Of a DNA stretch of 54,122 nt, positions 1 to 7,508 are shown piece after piece (the first letter of the stretch is position 1; each line of letters opens with the position of its first letter). The stretch is from Cohnella luojiensis. GTDB lineage: Bacteria > Bacillota > Bacilli > Paenibacillales > Paenibacillaceae. The stretch is taken from NCBI RefSeq assembly GCF_004564235.1, contig NZ_SOMN01000036.1, positions 1-54,122 of the forward strand. Reading direction: 5' to 3'. Position numbers and translations under genes: made by a program. Under the pieces are notes generated by a model. It had not been told where the DNA came from. It worked only from the letters and a program-made list of their open reading frames with translations, and made no database searches.

Positions 1-123
1 GTTTGCCGCCGACTTCCTTCAGATTCGACCTCTTGGTCGACACCCTTGTCTTAAGCTAATGACTACTACTGCCTTCGTCACTCGGGACTTTCACCCTATA
101 GATAACGCCCATGCTGGGCGCAC
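1..123 (-). mobile_element. Group IIC-type intron, 5' end (runs off the window)
   Basis: Read on the minus strand from 123 downwards, the sequence starts with GTGCGCCCAGCATGGGCG and goes on through GGGTGAAAGTCCC, GAAGGCAGTAGTAG, AAGGGTGTCGACC and AATCTGAAGGAAG. From memory this follows the domain I order and wording of group IIC introns such as the Oceanobacillus iheyensis intron. Only about 123 nt are present, so the rest of the ribozyme and any reverse transcriptase or maturase lie outside. The 5' splice boundary is inferred at 123/124. The insertion point is 3 nt past a terminator hairpin, which is the usual target of the IIC class. Confidence 0.82.
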
Positions 124-126
124 TAG

Positions 127-170
127 ATGAATAAAGAGGCCAAGGGATTTCCCCTGGCCTCTTTATTCAT
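127..170 (-). terminator. Terminator hairpin of the comFB-like gene and likely intron target
   Basis: A 15-bp perfect inverted repeat (127-141 with 156-170) extends inward by about five more base pairs with one mismatch, around an ATTT loop. On the minus strand it lies 15 nt after the stop codon of the comFB-like gene. The A/T-rich arms supply a U-rich 3' side to the stem. The group II intron begins 3 nt beyond it. Confidence 0.8.
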
Positions 171-185
171 AATCATAGTGCAAAG

Positions 186-470
186 CTAATGATTCGGACG
201 CTCTTGAATGACCTTAACCGCATTGGTCAGCTCTCTTAGAACATCGGATTGAAGCTGCGGCTCCATGTAAAGCGCCTTAATATACGCTTCCCCCGTTTGA
301 CTGGAGGTGTAGTGCGGCGGCATGTGGTTAAGCGCCAGCAGAATGATGTCAATCTGGCATTTCTCGCAAGCGCAATGCAATCCGCCAGTTTTCACGTAAT
401 TATCCTCGAATAGGCGGCTAACGATAGGCTCCATAACGTTAAGGATAGACAGCTCGCGAGAAAAGATCAT
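186..470 (-). CDS. ComFB family protein
   Basis: This 94-aa protein has the core of the late competence protein ComFB family: an N-terminal NVMEPIV helix, a Cys-rich segment HCACEKCQIDI, then LALNHMPPHY and a GEAYIKA segment. Bacillus ComFB is encoded in the comF operon and its role there is unclear. Cyanobacterial members act as cyclic-di-GMP receptors, so a signalling role is possible here but is inferred. I chose ATG at 470, preceded by GGAG at 8 nt, over the in-frame GTG at 479. No comFA or comFC is adjacent. A strong hairpin follows, with a group II intron beyond it. Confidence 0.8.
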   Translation of the reverse strand: MIFSRELSILNVMEPIVSRLFEDNYVKTGGLHCACEKCQIDIILLALNHMPPHYTSSQTGEAYIKALYMEPQLQSDVLRELTNAVKVIQERPNH

Positions 471-554
471 GTAACACACTCCAATTTGTATGAGCGATAA
501 AATTCAGGACCTCATTATAACATAAATTTGCGAATGGCTCTTCGGAGACGAAAG

Positions 555-596
555 AGGGACTATCCTATAGGTCTGAGAAGACCTTGAGATAGTCCC
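555..596. other. Nested inverted repeat in the comFB/CWC gap
   Basis: GGGACTATC is matched by GATAGTCCC about 23 nt later, with an inner GGTCT/AGACC hairpin, giving a two-tier stem-loop. It lies downstream of the cwc gene on the minus strand. No clear T-run follows on either strand, so it may be a weak or degraded terminator or another RNA structure. The rest of 471-718 shows nothing else that I can support. Confidence 0.4.
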
Positions 597-718
597 GGTT
601 CAAAAATAGTAACGATATGCAATTATTTGCTGATTCAGCGAGGACTTTATAGAAAATAACAGCATATTGCACTTATTTGGGAGCTCAGGCAACAATACGC
701 ACGCGATTCGGAGGAGCC

Positions 719-919
719 TTACTCTCCAAACTTCTCCAGACAAGCTTGGCAGATGCAAGCTTGATTCAACTGATCGGCAGGAATTTGCTTGAAAATAGCC
801 GGAGGAAATTCGACCTTGCTGCACCAGCAAGCCCCATGCGACAAGCCTGCCAAATTGCCGCATTGGTTGCCTCGTCCGCATAACGGACAGTTTCCTGCGG
901 TGTTCGATTGTTCGCTCAC
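719..919 (-). CDS. Cysteine-rich CWC family protein
   Basis: This 66-aa protein has the CWC family pattern: CPLCGRGNQCG near the N-terminus, the central CWC triplet (ACWCSKV), a FPPAIFKQIP segment and a C-terminal CICQACL. Seven or more cysteines suggest bound metal. The function of the family is not known to me. The start is GTG at 919 with GGGGTG 7 nt upstream. It lies 15 bp after the stop of the preceding isomerase gene on the same strand, so it is probably the last gene of the sugar operon transcribed from about 3767. That co-transcription need not mean a shared function. Confidence 0.85.
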   Translation of the reverse strand: MSEQSNTAGNCPLCGRGNQCGNLAGLSHGACWCSKVEFPPAIFKQIPADQLNQACICQACLEKFGE

Positions 920-934
920 GCGATGACACCCCGT

Positions 935-1819
935 TTAGGACTTCCCTTTGAGAAATTGAACCGCCGCGGCGATATCCGCTTCCGGATTGTCGCCGACCTC
1001 GCGTTCAATGGTCAGATATCCATTATAGCCAATATCCCTCAAAGCCTTCAAATACGCGTCCCAAACCACTCCGCCTTGTCCGAGCGGAACTTCCCTGAAT
1101 GCATCGCCCGATTCGGCTTGCTCCGCGATCTTATCGTGATCCAGCGGGTCAAAGCCTAGCGCTCCGTATATTAACCGCGGATCAACCTCGCGCAACCGAA
1201 TGCCGTCCTTCGCATGCGTATGGACGATGTAATCCTTAAGCGTATAAACGCCCTGAACGGGATCGTCGCCGGTAACCATGACCATGTTCGCGGGATCGAA
1301 GTTAACCGATACGCCCTTGGATCCTAGCCCACCCAGGAAGCTTTTCAGGTGTGCCGCCGTCTCCGGTCCCGTCTCGATGGCAAAGAAAGCGTTCATGCTC
1401 GTCGCGTAACGGCTTAATTCCTCGCAAGCGAGATGCATGGATTCATAGACTTCGCTATTCCGATCGTCCGGTACGATTCCGATATGCGTCGTGACGACGT
1501 TCGTACCCAATTCGACGGCAAGATCCAGAATTCGTTTGGACTTCTCTACTTTCGCGGCGTTTGCCAGCTTATCCTGAAATCCGTGACCGCCCAGATCCCC
1601 GACTAAAGCCGAGATGTGCAAGCCCAGAGATTCGATATAGTCTTTCCATTCCTTGCGGGCAGCGGAGGAGAGATTCGCAGGGTCCATCTCTCCCGTTACG
1701 GCATAGATTTGTACTCCGTCCGCTCCGACTTTCTTCGCCTTAACGAGCCCCTCGCGAACGCCAACTCGGAAGCTGTCCACGATGACTCCGATTTTCCAAG
1801 GCTGGATGATTGCCGCCAT
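935..1819 (-). CDS. Sugar phosphate isomerase/epimerase (xylose isomerase-like TIM barrel)
   Basis: This 294-aa protein is of the AP-endonuclease-2/xylose isomerase-like fold. The four metal-site elements appear in order: FAIETGPE (Glu), VNFDPANM (Asp), YIVHTHAKD (His) and YLTIEREVG (Glu). Such enzymes isomerise, epimerise or dehydrate sugars and inositols; the substrate cannot be read from sequence. The start is ATG 1819 with GAAGGAG 9 nt upstream, which lies inside the last codons of the preceding gene, leaving a 2-bp gap and suggesting translational coupling. A longer in-frame reading up to 1903 is rejected because it would overlap the upstream gene. It is the third gene of the Gfo/Idh cassette. 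Confidence 0.85.
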   Translation of the reverse strand: MAAIIQPWKIGVIVDSFRVGVREGLVKAKKVGADGVQIYAVTGEMDPANLSSAARKEWKDYIESLGLHISALVGDLGGHGFQDKLANAAKVEKSKRILDLAVELGTNVVTTHIGIVPDDRNSEVYESMHLACEELSRYATSMNAFFAIETGPETAAHLKSFLGGLGSKGVSVNFDPANMVMVTGDDPVQGVYTLKDYIVHTHAKDGIRLREVDPRLIYGALGFDPLDHDKIAEQAESGDAFREVPLGQGGVVWDAYLKALRDIGYNGYLTIEREVGDNPEADIAAAVQFLKGKS

Positions 1820-1821
1820 GA

Positions 1822-2700
1822 TTATCGCACTCCTTCGGCTTGAATGGTTTGTTCCCACATCCGTCGTACGTTGTTTATCGCCAGCCTCGTTGCGTTCACG
1901 CAAGGTTCCATTCCTTCGAACTCGATGGACAGGTAACCGTCATAACCGGACTGGCGCACAATGCGGAACGCAGATCGGATATCGAGATCTCCGTGTCCGG
2001 CAATGGCTCCCCGAATATAATTGCCACCTGAGGAACGGAACCAACCTTCTCCCGGATCAAGCGTCCCGGACCTCAGATAGAAGTCTTTGACATGCACCAT
2101 GGATGCATAGTCGATGTTATTGCGAACCGCAACGAGCGGGTTTTCGTCCACGCATACGAAATTGCCGATATCGAGCGTCGTTCGGAAGTTATCGCGGTTC
2201 ACCTCGTGGATTAACATCTGTACCCTATCGCTAGCTTGGATATGATATCCGTGATTCTCTACGCTTGTCGTGATACCCAGCGGAGCCGCATAGTCGGCGA
2301 TCCTTCGGCTTGCTTCCGCGAGTTGAGGCAGGTCTTTCATGAATTGCCGGATGGAGGTGTCCGAAGAAGAAGCAACGTCATGCCGCATCAATTTCACGCC
2401 TAGCGCCGCAGCGATGTCGACTTCTTTTTTCACGCGCTCGATTTCCTTCTCGAGAGCTTCCGCTCCCAAACCCGCGAAGTTGGCTCCGATCGCATAGTTG
2501 GAGACGTCGATACCGACCTCCTTCGCCTTATTCTTGATGGCTCCAATCAATTCCGGGTTTGCGGTAAGATCGAATCCGAGAGGAACGATCTCGACATGTT
2601 CGCCGCCCATGTCCGCAATGTGGCCGATCGCTTGGATGACGTCCATCTCGCCTGCTTGCATCGCTTGCCAGAAGCAGTAAGTGCTTATTCCTATTTTCAT
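1822..2700 (-). CDS. Sugar phosphate isomerase/epimerase (TIM barrel)
   Basis: This 292-aa protein starts MKIGISTYCFW, typical of xylose isomerase-like barrels. The probable metal ligands are in TSVENHG (Glu), TTLDIGNF (Asp), MVHVKDF (His) and LSIEFEG (Glu). The ATG at 2700 overlaps the TGA of the upstream dehydrogenase in an ATGA arrangement, so the two are very likely translated together. It is clearly diverged from the neighbouring isomerase at 935-1819, so the pair probably carries out successive or different steps on an oxidised sugar or inositol. The exact reaction is unknown. Confidence 0.85.
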   Translation of the reverse strand: MKIGISTYCFWQAMQAGEMDVIQAIGHIADMGGEHVEIVPLGFDLTANPELIGAIKNKAKEVGIDVSNYAIGANFAGLGAEALEKEIERVKKEVDIAAALGVKLMRHDVASSSDTSIRQFMKDLPQLAEASRRIADYAAPLGITTSVENHGYHIQASDRVQMLIHEVNRDNFRTTLDIGNFVCVDENPLVAVRNNIDYASMVHVKDFYLRSGTLDPGEGWFRSSGGNYIRGAIAGHGDLDIRSAFRIVRQSGYDGYLSIEFEGMEPCVNATRLAINNVRRMWEQTIQAEGVR

Positions 2701-3767
2701 AACCGGATCTCCTCGCCCTTGGCCGCGGACTCGTAGATTCCACACAGTATTTTCATCATCTCCACGCCGTCTTCCACCGGACTGATCTGCTTATCTCCTT
2801 TAACGATGCAATCGATGAAATGATTGATTTCGTTCTGGAAAGCCGGGTCCCCGGTGAATCCTGCCGAGCTATCGGTTTGGGGCTGAATATTCAGAATGGT
2901 GTTATGCTTCTCGGTAACGATGGAGATCGTGGGATCGATCTCGAAGCCGCCTTTGTCTCCGTAGAGCTTAACCGAGCCTTCATCTTGCTTGGCATGAAGG
3001 GAGTAGCTCACGTCGACCATTAGGGAAGCGCCGTTCTCGAATCGGATAATCGCGTTGGCCAGATCCTCGACCGTATTCTTGGAAGCATCGTAATCCGCGG
3101 CTTTGTAGAAGGAAAGGTGCTGAACGTTTGAACGGTTGCCTAGTTTCCTGTACGTATTGGCGCTGATCGTCTTGACCTTCGGCCGCCCCATCAAGTACCA
3201 GCAGAGATCGATGACATGAACGCCGATATCGATCAACGGCCCGCCGCCGGAACGCTCCACGTCGGCGAACCAGCCTCCGGGATTGCCGAGCCGGCGAATC
3301 GTTGAAGCTTTGGCATAATACAGCTCCCCGAACTCCCCGTTATCGGCGAATTGGCGAAGCATCTGCACGTTTGGGTCATATCTGCGGACGAAACCGACCT
3401 GAAGCAGCTTGCCCGATGCCCGAACAGCTTCTTCTATTCGCAATGCCTCTTCAACCGTACGAGCGAGAGGTTTCTCCACGAGCACGTGCTTTCCCGCTTC
3501 CAGCGCTGCTATGCTGATCGGCGCATGCGTATTGTTCCACGTACAGACGCTTACGGCATCGATGTCCGGATCGGAGAGCAGCGCTCGATAATCCGCGTAA
3601 GTCTTTTCCGCCCCGTATTTCTTCGCGACTTGGCCCGCCCTCTCCTCGTTGATGTCGCAGATTGCGGCGATCCTAGCATTAGGATTAAGTGAATAAGCAT
3701 TCAAGTGCGATTCCGAGATTGAACCAGTACCGATAACGCCGATTCGAATGGGGTTCACTTCGCTCAA
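2697..3767 (-). CDS. Gfo/Idh/MocA family oxidoreductase
   Basis: This protein of about 356 aa has an N-terminal Rossmann domain with GVIGTGSIS (residues about 10-18), the family EKP motif with its lysine at residue 99, and the C-terminal GGGPLIDIGVHVIDL segment carrying Asp180 and His184. It should be an NAD(P)-dependent dehydrogenase for a sugar or inositol. The start is uncertain: TTG at 3767 has GGGAG only 2 nt away, whereas GTG at 3758 has it at 11 nt. It is the first gene of a minus-strand operon with two isomerases and faces a divergent AraC gene, which probably controls it. Confidence 0.85.
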   Translation of the reverse strand: MSEVNPIRIGVIGTGSISESHLNAYSLNPNARIAAICDINEERAGQVAKKYGAEKTYADYRALLSDPDIDAVSVCTWNNTHAPISIAALEAGKHVLVEKPLARTVEEALRIEEAVRASGKLLQVGFVRRYDPNVQMLRQFADNGEFGELYYAKASTIRRLGNPGGWFADVERSGGGPLIDIGVHVIDLCWYLMGRPKVKTISANTYRKLGNRSNVQHLSFYKAADYDASKNTVEDLANAIIRFENGASLMVDVSYSLHAKQDEGSVKLYGDKGGFEIDPTISIVTEKHNTILNIQPQTDSSAGFTGDPAFQNEINHFIDCIVKGDKQISPVEDGVEMMKILCGIYESAAKGEEIRL

Positions 3768-3779
3768 CTCTCCCTGTGG

Positions 3780-3809
3780 TTAACATGTATTCTTAATTCG
3801 TATTATAAT
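3780..3809 (+). promoter_or_regulatory. Candidate sigma-A promoter for the AraC gene
   Basis: TTAACA (3780-3785) and TATAAT (3804-3809) are separated by 18 bp, upstream of the AraC gene starting at 3882. The stretch also lies within the divergent intergenic region, so it may overlap the operator for the minus-strand operon. Confidence 0.5.
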
Positions 3810-3881
3810 AGGATTAGTATTGGGCACCATGAAGAAGCATGCTCTTTGTTTGTACAATCGTGCGATTCCGGGAGTGAACTC

Positions 3882-4760
3882 ATGAACAAGCTAGCCTCTT
3901 TACGCGAACCGATGCCCATGCCGGATCCTTCTTTTCCGATTAAGATCCATCCCCGCCATACGGGTAAAATGGTTGTGGGGGCCACGTTATTCCCCCATCA
4001 TTGGCATGAACATATGGAGTTCCTCTACTTCGTATCCGGCAATGCCACTATTGAATGCGGATCCGTTCCTTATCAATATCAAGCAGGCGAATTATGCGTC
4101 GTGAATAGCAACGAGCTTCATTATGGAATAACCAATTCCGAAGATTTGTCCTTTTATGCGATGATCGTCGATATCTCCTTGCTGCATAGCTACTCCACGG
4201 ACGCGATTGAAACGAAGTTTATCACTCCGATCTCCCAGAACCGGATCTTGTTCCAGAACCGGATATCGGATGATGAGGAGATCACTCGTTGCATGCTTAC
4301 GATCATAAGAGAATTAGAACGGAAGGACTTAGGATACGAACTTTCCATTAAGTCTCATCTCTATCTGCTATTGTCTCTTCTCGTTCGCAACTATATGGCG
4401 ACTTTAACGGAGCAAGACGAGTATCGTCATAGGCTGAAGGAATTGGAACGGCTTGCCCCCGTGTTCGCCTATATCGACGAGCATTACAAGGCAAAGTTGA
4501 CCGTGCAGCAGCTCGCGGGACATGCCGGTCTGAGCCGATTTCATTTCAGTAGATTATTCAAGCAGGTAACGGACAAAACGTTAGTCGAATATATCAATCT
4601 AGTTCGAATCAATAAATCCGAAAGCCTTCTTCGCAGCACGCGTTTGACCATTTCGGAAATCGCCATGGAAACGGGCTTTAGCGATATTTACTACTTCAGC
4701 CGCACGTTTAAGAAACTAAAGAAGCTGTCCCCGTCAGAATGGCGGCATACGGATTCTTGA
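3882..4760 (+). CDS. AraC family transcriptional regulator
   Basis: This 292-aa protein has an N-terminal cupin-like ligand-binding part (about residues 25-95, with HHWHEHMEFLYFVSG and a GELCVVNSNELH segment) and a C-terminal double helix-turn-helix (about 190-290, LSRFHFSRLFKQVT and ISEIAMETGFSDIYYFSRTFKK). The start is ATG 3882 with GGGAG 7 nt upstream rather than the earlier in-frame ATG at 3846. It is divergent from the Gfo/Idh-isomerase operon and most likely controls it in response to a sugar. A hairpin terminator follows. Confidence 0.87.
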   Translation: MNKLASLREPMPMPDPSFPIKIHPRHTGKMVVGATLFPHHWHEHMEFLYFVSGNATIECGSVPYQYQAGELCVVNSNELHYGITNSEDLSFYAMIVDISLLHSYSTDAIETKFITPISQNRILFQNRISDDEEITRCMLTIIRELERKDLGYELSIKSHLYLLLSLLVRNYMATLTEQDEYRHRLKELERLAPVFAYIDEHYKAKLTVQQLAGHAGLSRFHFSRLFKQVTDKTLVEYINLVRINKSESLLRSTRLTISEIAMETGFSDIYYFSRTFKKLKKLSPSEWRHTDS

Positions 4761-4773
4761 GAATGGAACATAA

Positions 4774-4802
4774 AGTGCGCGGGCTTAGTCGCCTGCGCAC
4801 TT
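4774..4802. terminator. Bidirectional terminator
   Basis: AAGTGCGC and GCGCACTT form an 8-bp stem with an inner GGC/GCC pair. It lies between the convergent ends of the AraC gene (4760) and the DUF2264 gene (4812) and could serve both. Confidence 0.65.
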
Positions 4803-4811
4803 GAGTCGTCT

Positions 4812-5951
4812 TTAAATAGCTTGGTCTCTCGGAGTATATTGACCGGACCATGCTTTAACGCTGGTCCATGGCATGCTCTCGCCTTGCCAGAATGGCGTAT
4901 CTTCCCTTAAACCGAGCGGCAAGAAAACGAGCGCGCACAAATACAGGCTTCCGGTTGATATGTACGATTCGCCGAGCTCCGGCTGATGTCCGCAGAAACC
5001 GATCCGCAGCCACCCGCCGTCGTCGAATGTTCTCGGCGCATCCATTAAACGGCGCATAACCGCCGTTAAAGCGCAACGAACCTGAGAAGGTACAAGCTCG
5101 GACGATAGCTCTCCCCGCAGAGCCGATTGCGCAAGCGATTGGAAGGCGCCCATACGGTACGCTATCGATCTTCCTATTACAGGAAACGTACCCTCCGGGG
5201 AAATGAGTCTTTCCTGTACCGTGGAATAACGAAGCGCCCTTGCCATGATCGGATCGCGAAGCTTCGCCCAATCCTCGGATTGATCCTGAACGATATCCAC
5301 GATATCGACAAGCATAGGCTGAATGACAAAGCTGTTGTAATAATCCGCACGATATTCCGGTCCGTCCGAGTACATCCCATCCCCGAGGTACCATTGCTCA
5401 TGTTGACGCAGAGCATAATCGATACGCATCGGATCCCAATCTTGGCCTATCCTAAGCAATGCCGTCTCGATCATGGCGGAGAATAGCAGCCAATTACTGA
5501 AGCCCGGCTTCCTTGATCTAGTCGACAACAGCGCCGAGGTTACTTGCGCTTGAACGCGCGGAGAAAGCCGTTCCCACAATTCGCCGGGAGCACGAACGAT
5601 GGCATGCGACAAGAAAGCCGCATCAACGATTGGTTGGTAGCCTGCGGAGAAATTCATGAAATCCGGAGAACTCGGATTTGTCGCCTGATCAATCGCGTTT
5701 CTAGCCATCCGAGCATATCTTTCGCGGTTTCTTTCTTCTTCCTCATCCATCGGACGGGATTCCAGCCACGGAGCCATTCCTGCCAAAAGCCGACCTAAGG
5801 CTTCCAAGTGCGAGTACTCAACCCGTTCCGCCCCGCCTTCTACAGGCATTGTTTCTTTTAGAGCGCCGTTCTCCAAAGCCCCTAATACAGGTTCGGCTAA
5901 CTTAGCCAAAGTCTCCAACCAATAGGATCGATCCATGATTCCTGTCCCCAT
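4812..5951 (-). CDS. DUF2264 domain-containing protein
   Basis: This 379-aa protein matches the DUF2264 family along its length: an N-terminal RSYWLETLAKLAEPVLGAL helix, MAPWL, FSAGYQPIVDAAFLSHAI, WLLFSAMIETAL, GDGMYSDGPEYRADYYNSFVIQPML and a C-terminal YISTGSLYLCALVFLPLGL. It appears to be an all-alpha barrel like those of glycosidases and heparinase-type lyases, and may act on a carbohydrate; no activity can be assigned from sequence. No signal peptide is seen. ATG 5951 is used. ATG at 5936, which has ACAGGA just upstream, is an alternative start. It is convergent with the AraC gene. Confidence 0.85.
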   Translation of the reverse strand: MGTGIMDRSYWLETLAKLAEPVLGALENGALKETMPVEGGAERVEYSHLEALGRLLAGMAPWLESRPMDEEEERNRERYARMARNAIDQATNPSSPDFMNFSAGYQPIVDAAFLSHAIVRAPGELWERLSPRVQAQVTSALLSTRSRKPGFSNWLLFSAMIETALLRIGQDWDPMRIDYALRQHEQWYLGDGMYSDGPEYRADYYNSFVIQPMLVDIVDIVQDQSEDWAKLRDPIMARALRYSTVQERLISPEGTFPVIGRSIAYRMGAFQSLAQSALRGELSSELVPSQVRCALTAVMRRLMDAPRTFDDGGWLRIGFCGHQPELGESYISTGSLYLCALVFLPLGLREDTPFWQGESMPWTSVKAWSGQYTPRDQAI

Positions 5952-6066
5952 TATCCTAAACTCTCCGATCGCATGAGAAATGAATGCCTAGATATTACCA
6001 TCATAAGCCTAGGAATTCAGCTCGGCAATGATGCGATCGGGTCAAATTCCTGGAGAAATAGATGCA

Positions 6067-6645
6067 TTATTGAATCAGAAGAACCATCCGGTTTTTCGTG
6101 AAACGATTCGCGTAGGAAGACGCGACGCAGGCTTCCGGCTTGACTCTCGGGGCGTACATCCCCATCGCCTCTACCCGGTCCACCATCTCCTGAACGTAAA
6201 TTGCCGTCTTATTGATCACCGGCTCCGTCCCCGCATCGATATCGATGAAGGTTTCCAGTATCGCCCCTTGATAAACGTAAGGCAGCATGAGGTCTTCCAT
6301 CCGAGTAAGAACTCCGGCATCGAAGTAACCCGCCACCCGTTGGGAGAATGAGGTTTCCAGCATCAGTTTTTCCCTAATGGAGGTTAACTGCCTAGGAACG
6401 GCCAGTTGACGGTAGCAAGCCCAAGCTCCTCTTCCGATGCGATGAATGACGATTCCCGTCACGAACTTGGTTTGGCCGCGATGGACTTGGCTATCCGTAC
6501 CGATAACGAATTGGTAGGCCCCTTTAGGGTCCTTGGAGATAAACTTAAGAATTCGGTCCAGCACATGATCAAGGCTCATATCCCTCTCCGACAAATTCTG
6601 AAAACTCAATTCATCCCATGCGGAGATCGTGTTCATCATGGTCAT
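6067..6645 (-). CDS. YkuK family protein (ribonuclease H-like)
   Basis: This protein of about 192 aa belongs to the YkuK/RNase H-like family: FQNLSERDMSLDHVLDRILKFI, the YQFVIGTDSQVHRG strand carrying an aspartate in the usual RNase H-fold position, FVTGIVIHRIGRGAW, and a C-terminal YVQEMVDRVEAMGMYAPRVKPEACVAS in pieces. Enzymatic activity in this family is not established to my knowledge. The start is ATG 6645, with ATG at 6639 or 6636 possible because GGGG and GAGG lie just upstream. It stands alone on the minus strand, divergent from mqnB. Confidence 0.8.
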   Translation of the reverse strand: MTMMNTISAWDELSFQNLSERDMSLDHVLDRILKFISKDPKGAYQFVIGTDSQVHRGQTKFVTGIVIHRIGRGAWACYRQLAVPRQLTSIREKLMLETSFSQRVAGYFDAGVLTRMEDLMLPYVYQGAILETFIDIDAGTEPVINKTAIYVQEMVDRVEAMGMYAPRVKPEACVASSYANRFTKNRMVLLIQ

Positions 6646-6699
6646 ACCCCTCACCTCTGCAGCACCATGCTGTCCTTCCATAGGTTATAGGTTATTGTA

Positions 6700-6727
6700 T
6701 GGCGAAGTCGACCGGACTCGAACCTCT
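6700..6727 (-). pseudogene. tRNA 3'-end-like remnant (T-arm, acceptor strand and CCA)
   Basis: On the minus strand, AGAGG, TTCGAGT, CCGGT, CGACTTC, G and CCA follow each other with the spacing of a tRNA 3' end: T-stem, 7-nt T-loop, T-stem, 7-nt acceptor strand, discriminator and CCA. The B-box-like GGTTCGAGTCC is intact. Two of the five T-stem pairs are mismatched, and no anticodon arm, D-arm or matching 5' acceptor strand is found upstream. It could be a decayed tRNA or an attachment-site remnant. Confidence 0.35.
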
Positions 6728-6774
6728 GCGCTTCATGAAACCTTTCTTAGTTTTGAAGGCCTGTTTGCACCTCA

Positions 6775-6803
6775 TTTACTCTCCAACGGAAGGGTACTAT
6801 AAT
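6775..6803 (+). promoter_or_regulatory. Candidate promoter for mqnB-mqnD
   Basis: A perfect TATAAT at 6798-6803 lies 46 nt before the mqnB start. The -35 position 17 bp upstream reads TTTACT, a 4 of 6 match. Confidence 0.45.
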
Positions 6804-6848
6804 TAATAAAGTAGATATTCATACAAAGCCCGATCGAAGGGGATTCTC

Positions 6849-7508
6849 ATGTATAAAAAAATATTGGTCATGACTGCGGTAGACGCGGAAAAAGAGGCGG
6901 TAATGCGCGGTATTCGCGGGGATCGCAGATTCGAGGTTTTGGCTGCGGGCGTCGGCCCGGTCGCCGCTGCGGTGAGTACGGCGATTGCACTGGCCTCGTC
7001 GTCTGCGGCAGGCGGATACGATCTCGTCGTAAGCGCCGGAATCGGCGGAGGTTTCGTAGACGAAGCCCCGATCGGCTCGATCGTCGTGGCAAGTGAGGTC
7101 ATTGCCGCGGATTTAGGCGCGGAAACGCCCGAAGGCTTCGCAGGCGTGGACAAGCTTGGTTTCGGAACGAATCGGATTCCGGTAGAGGAGAATATGTCTT
7201 GCTTGCTCGTGGAAACGCTGAGAGCCGCGGGGTTGACAGCGGGATATGGCGCTATTCTTACGCTATCTACGGTCACGGGCACTGCCGAGACCGCAGCTAT
7301 GTTGGCGGAACGGATTCCGGGAGCCGCCGCCGAAGCGATGGAAGGATACGGCGTTGCTTCGGCGGCGCATCGCCAGGGCATTCCGTTTATTGAAATCCGG
7401 GCCATCTCTAACGCGGTCGGACCGCGCGACAAGGCGGCATGGCGAATCGGAGATGCTCTAGCCGCGTTGGAAGCCGCAAGCACTTATTTATCGGAGGTTA
7501 CCTCATGA
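6849..7508 (+). CDS. mqnB: Futalosine hydrolase
   Basis: This 219-aa protein of the nucleoside phosphorylase/hydrolase fold has an N-terminal KKILVMTAVDAEKEAV, the glycine-rich DLVVSAGIGGGF, the substrate-binding EAMEGYGVASAA and the C-terminal IRAISNAVGPRD. MqnB removes hypoxanthine from futalosine to give dehypoxanthinyl futalosine in the futalosine route to menaquinone. The assignment is strengthened because its stop codon overlaps the start of mqnD. Related 5'-methylthioadenosine nucleosidases share the fold, but length and context favour MqnB. No other mqn genes are in the window. Confidence 0.9.
   Translation: MYKKILVMTAVDAEKEAVMRGIRGDRRFEVLAAGVGPVAAAVSTAIALASSSAAGGYDLVVSAGIGGGFVDEAPIGSIVVASEVIAADLGAETPEGFAGVDKLGFGTNRIPVEENMSCLLVETLRAAGLTAGYGAILTLSTVTGTAETAAMLAERIPGAAAEAMEGYGVASAAHRQGIPFIEIRAISNAVGPRDKAAWRIGDALAALEAASTYLSEVTS

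Noticed and set aside
555..596. Rho-independent terminator
   Set aside because: The nested stem is clear but no T-run follows on either strand, so it is listed only as an inverted repeat.
6700..6780. Intact tRNA gene
   Set aside because: Only the 3' third is recognisable; the anticodon arm, D-arm and 5' acceptor strand are missing, and the T-stem has two mismatches.
6803..7483. Alanine- and serine-rich minus-strand protein opposite mqnB
   Set aside because: It is a shadow frame of mqnB with low-complexity composition and no ribosome binding site.
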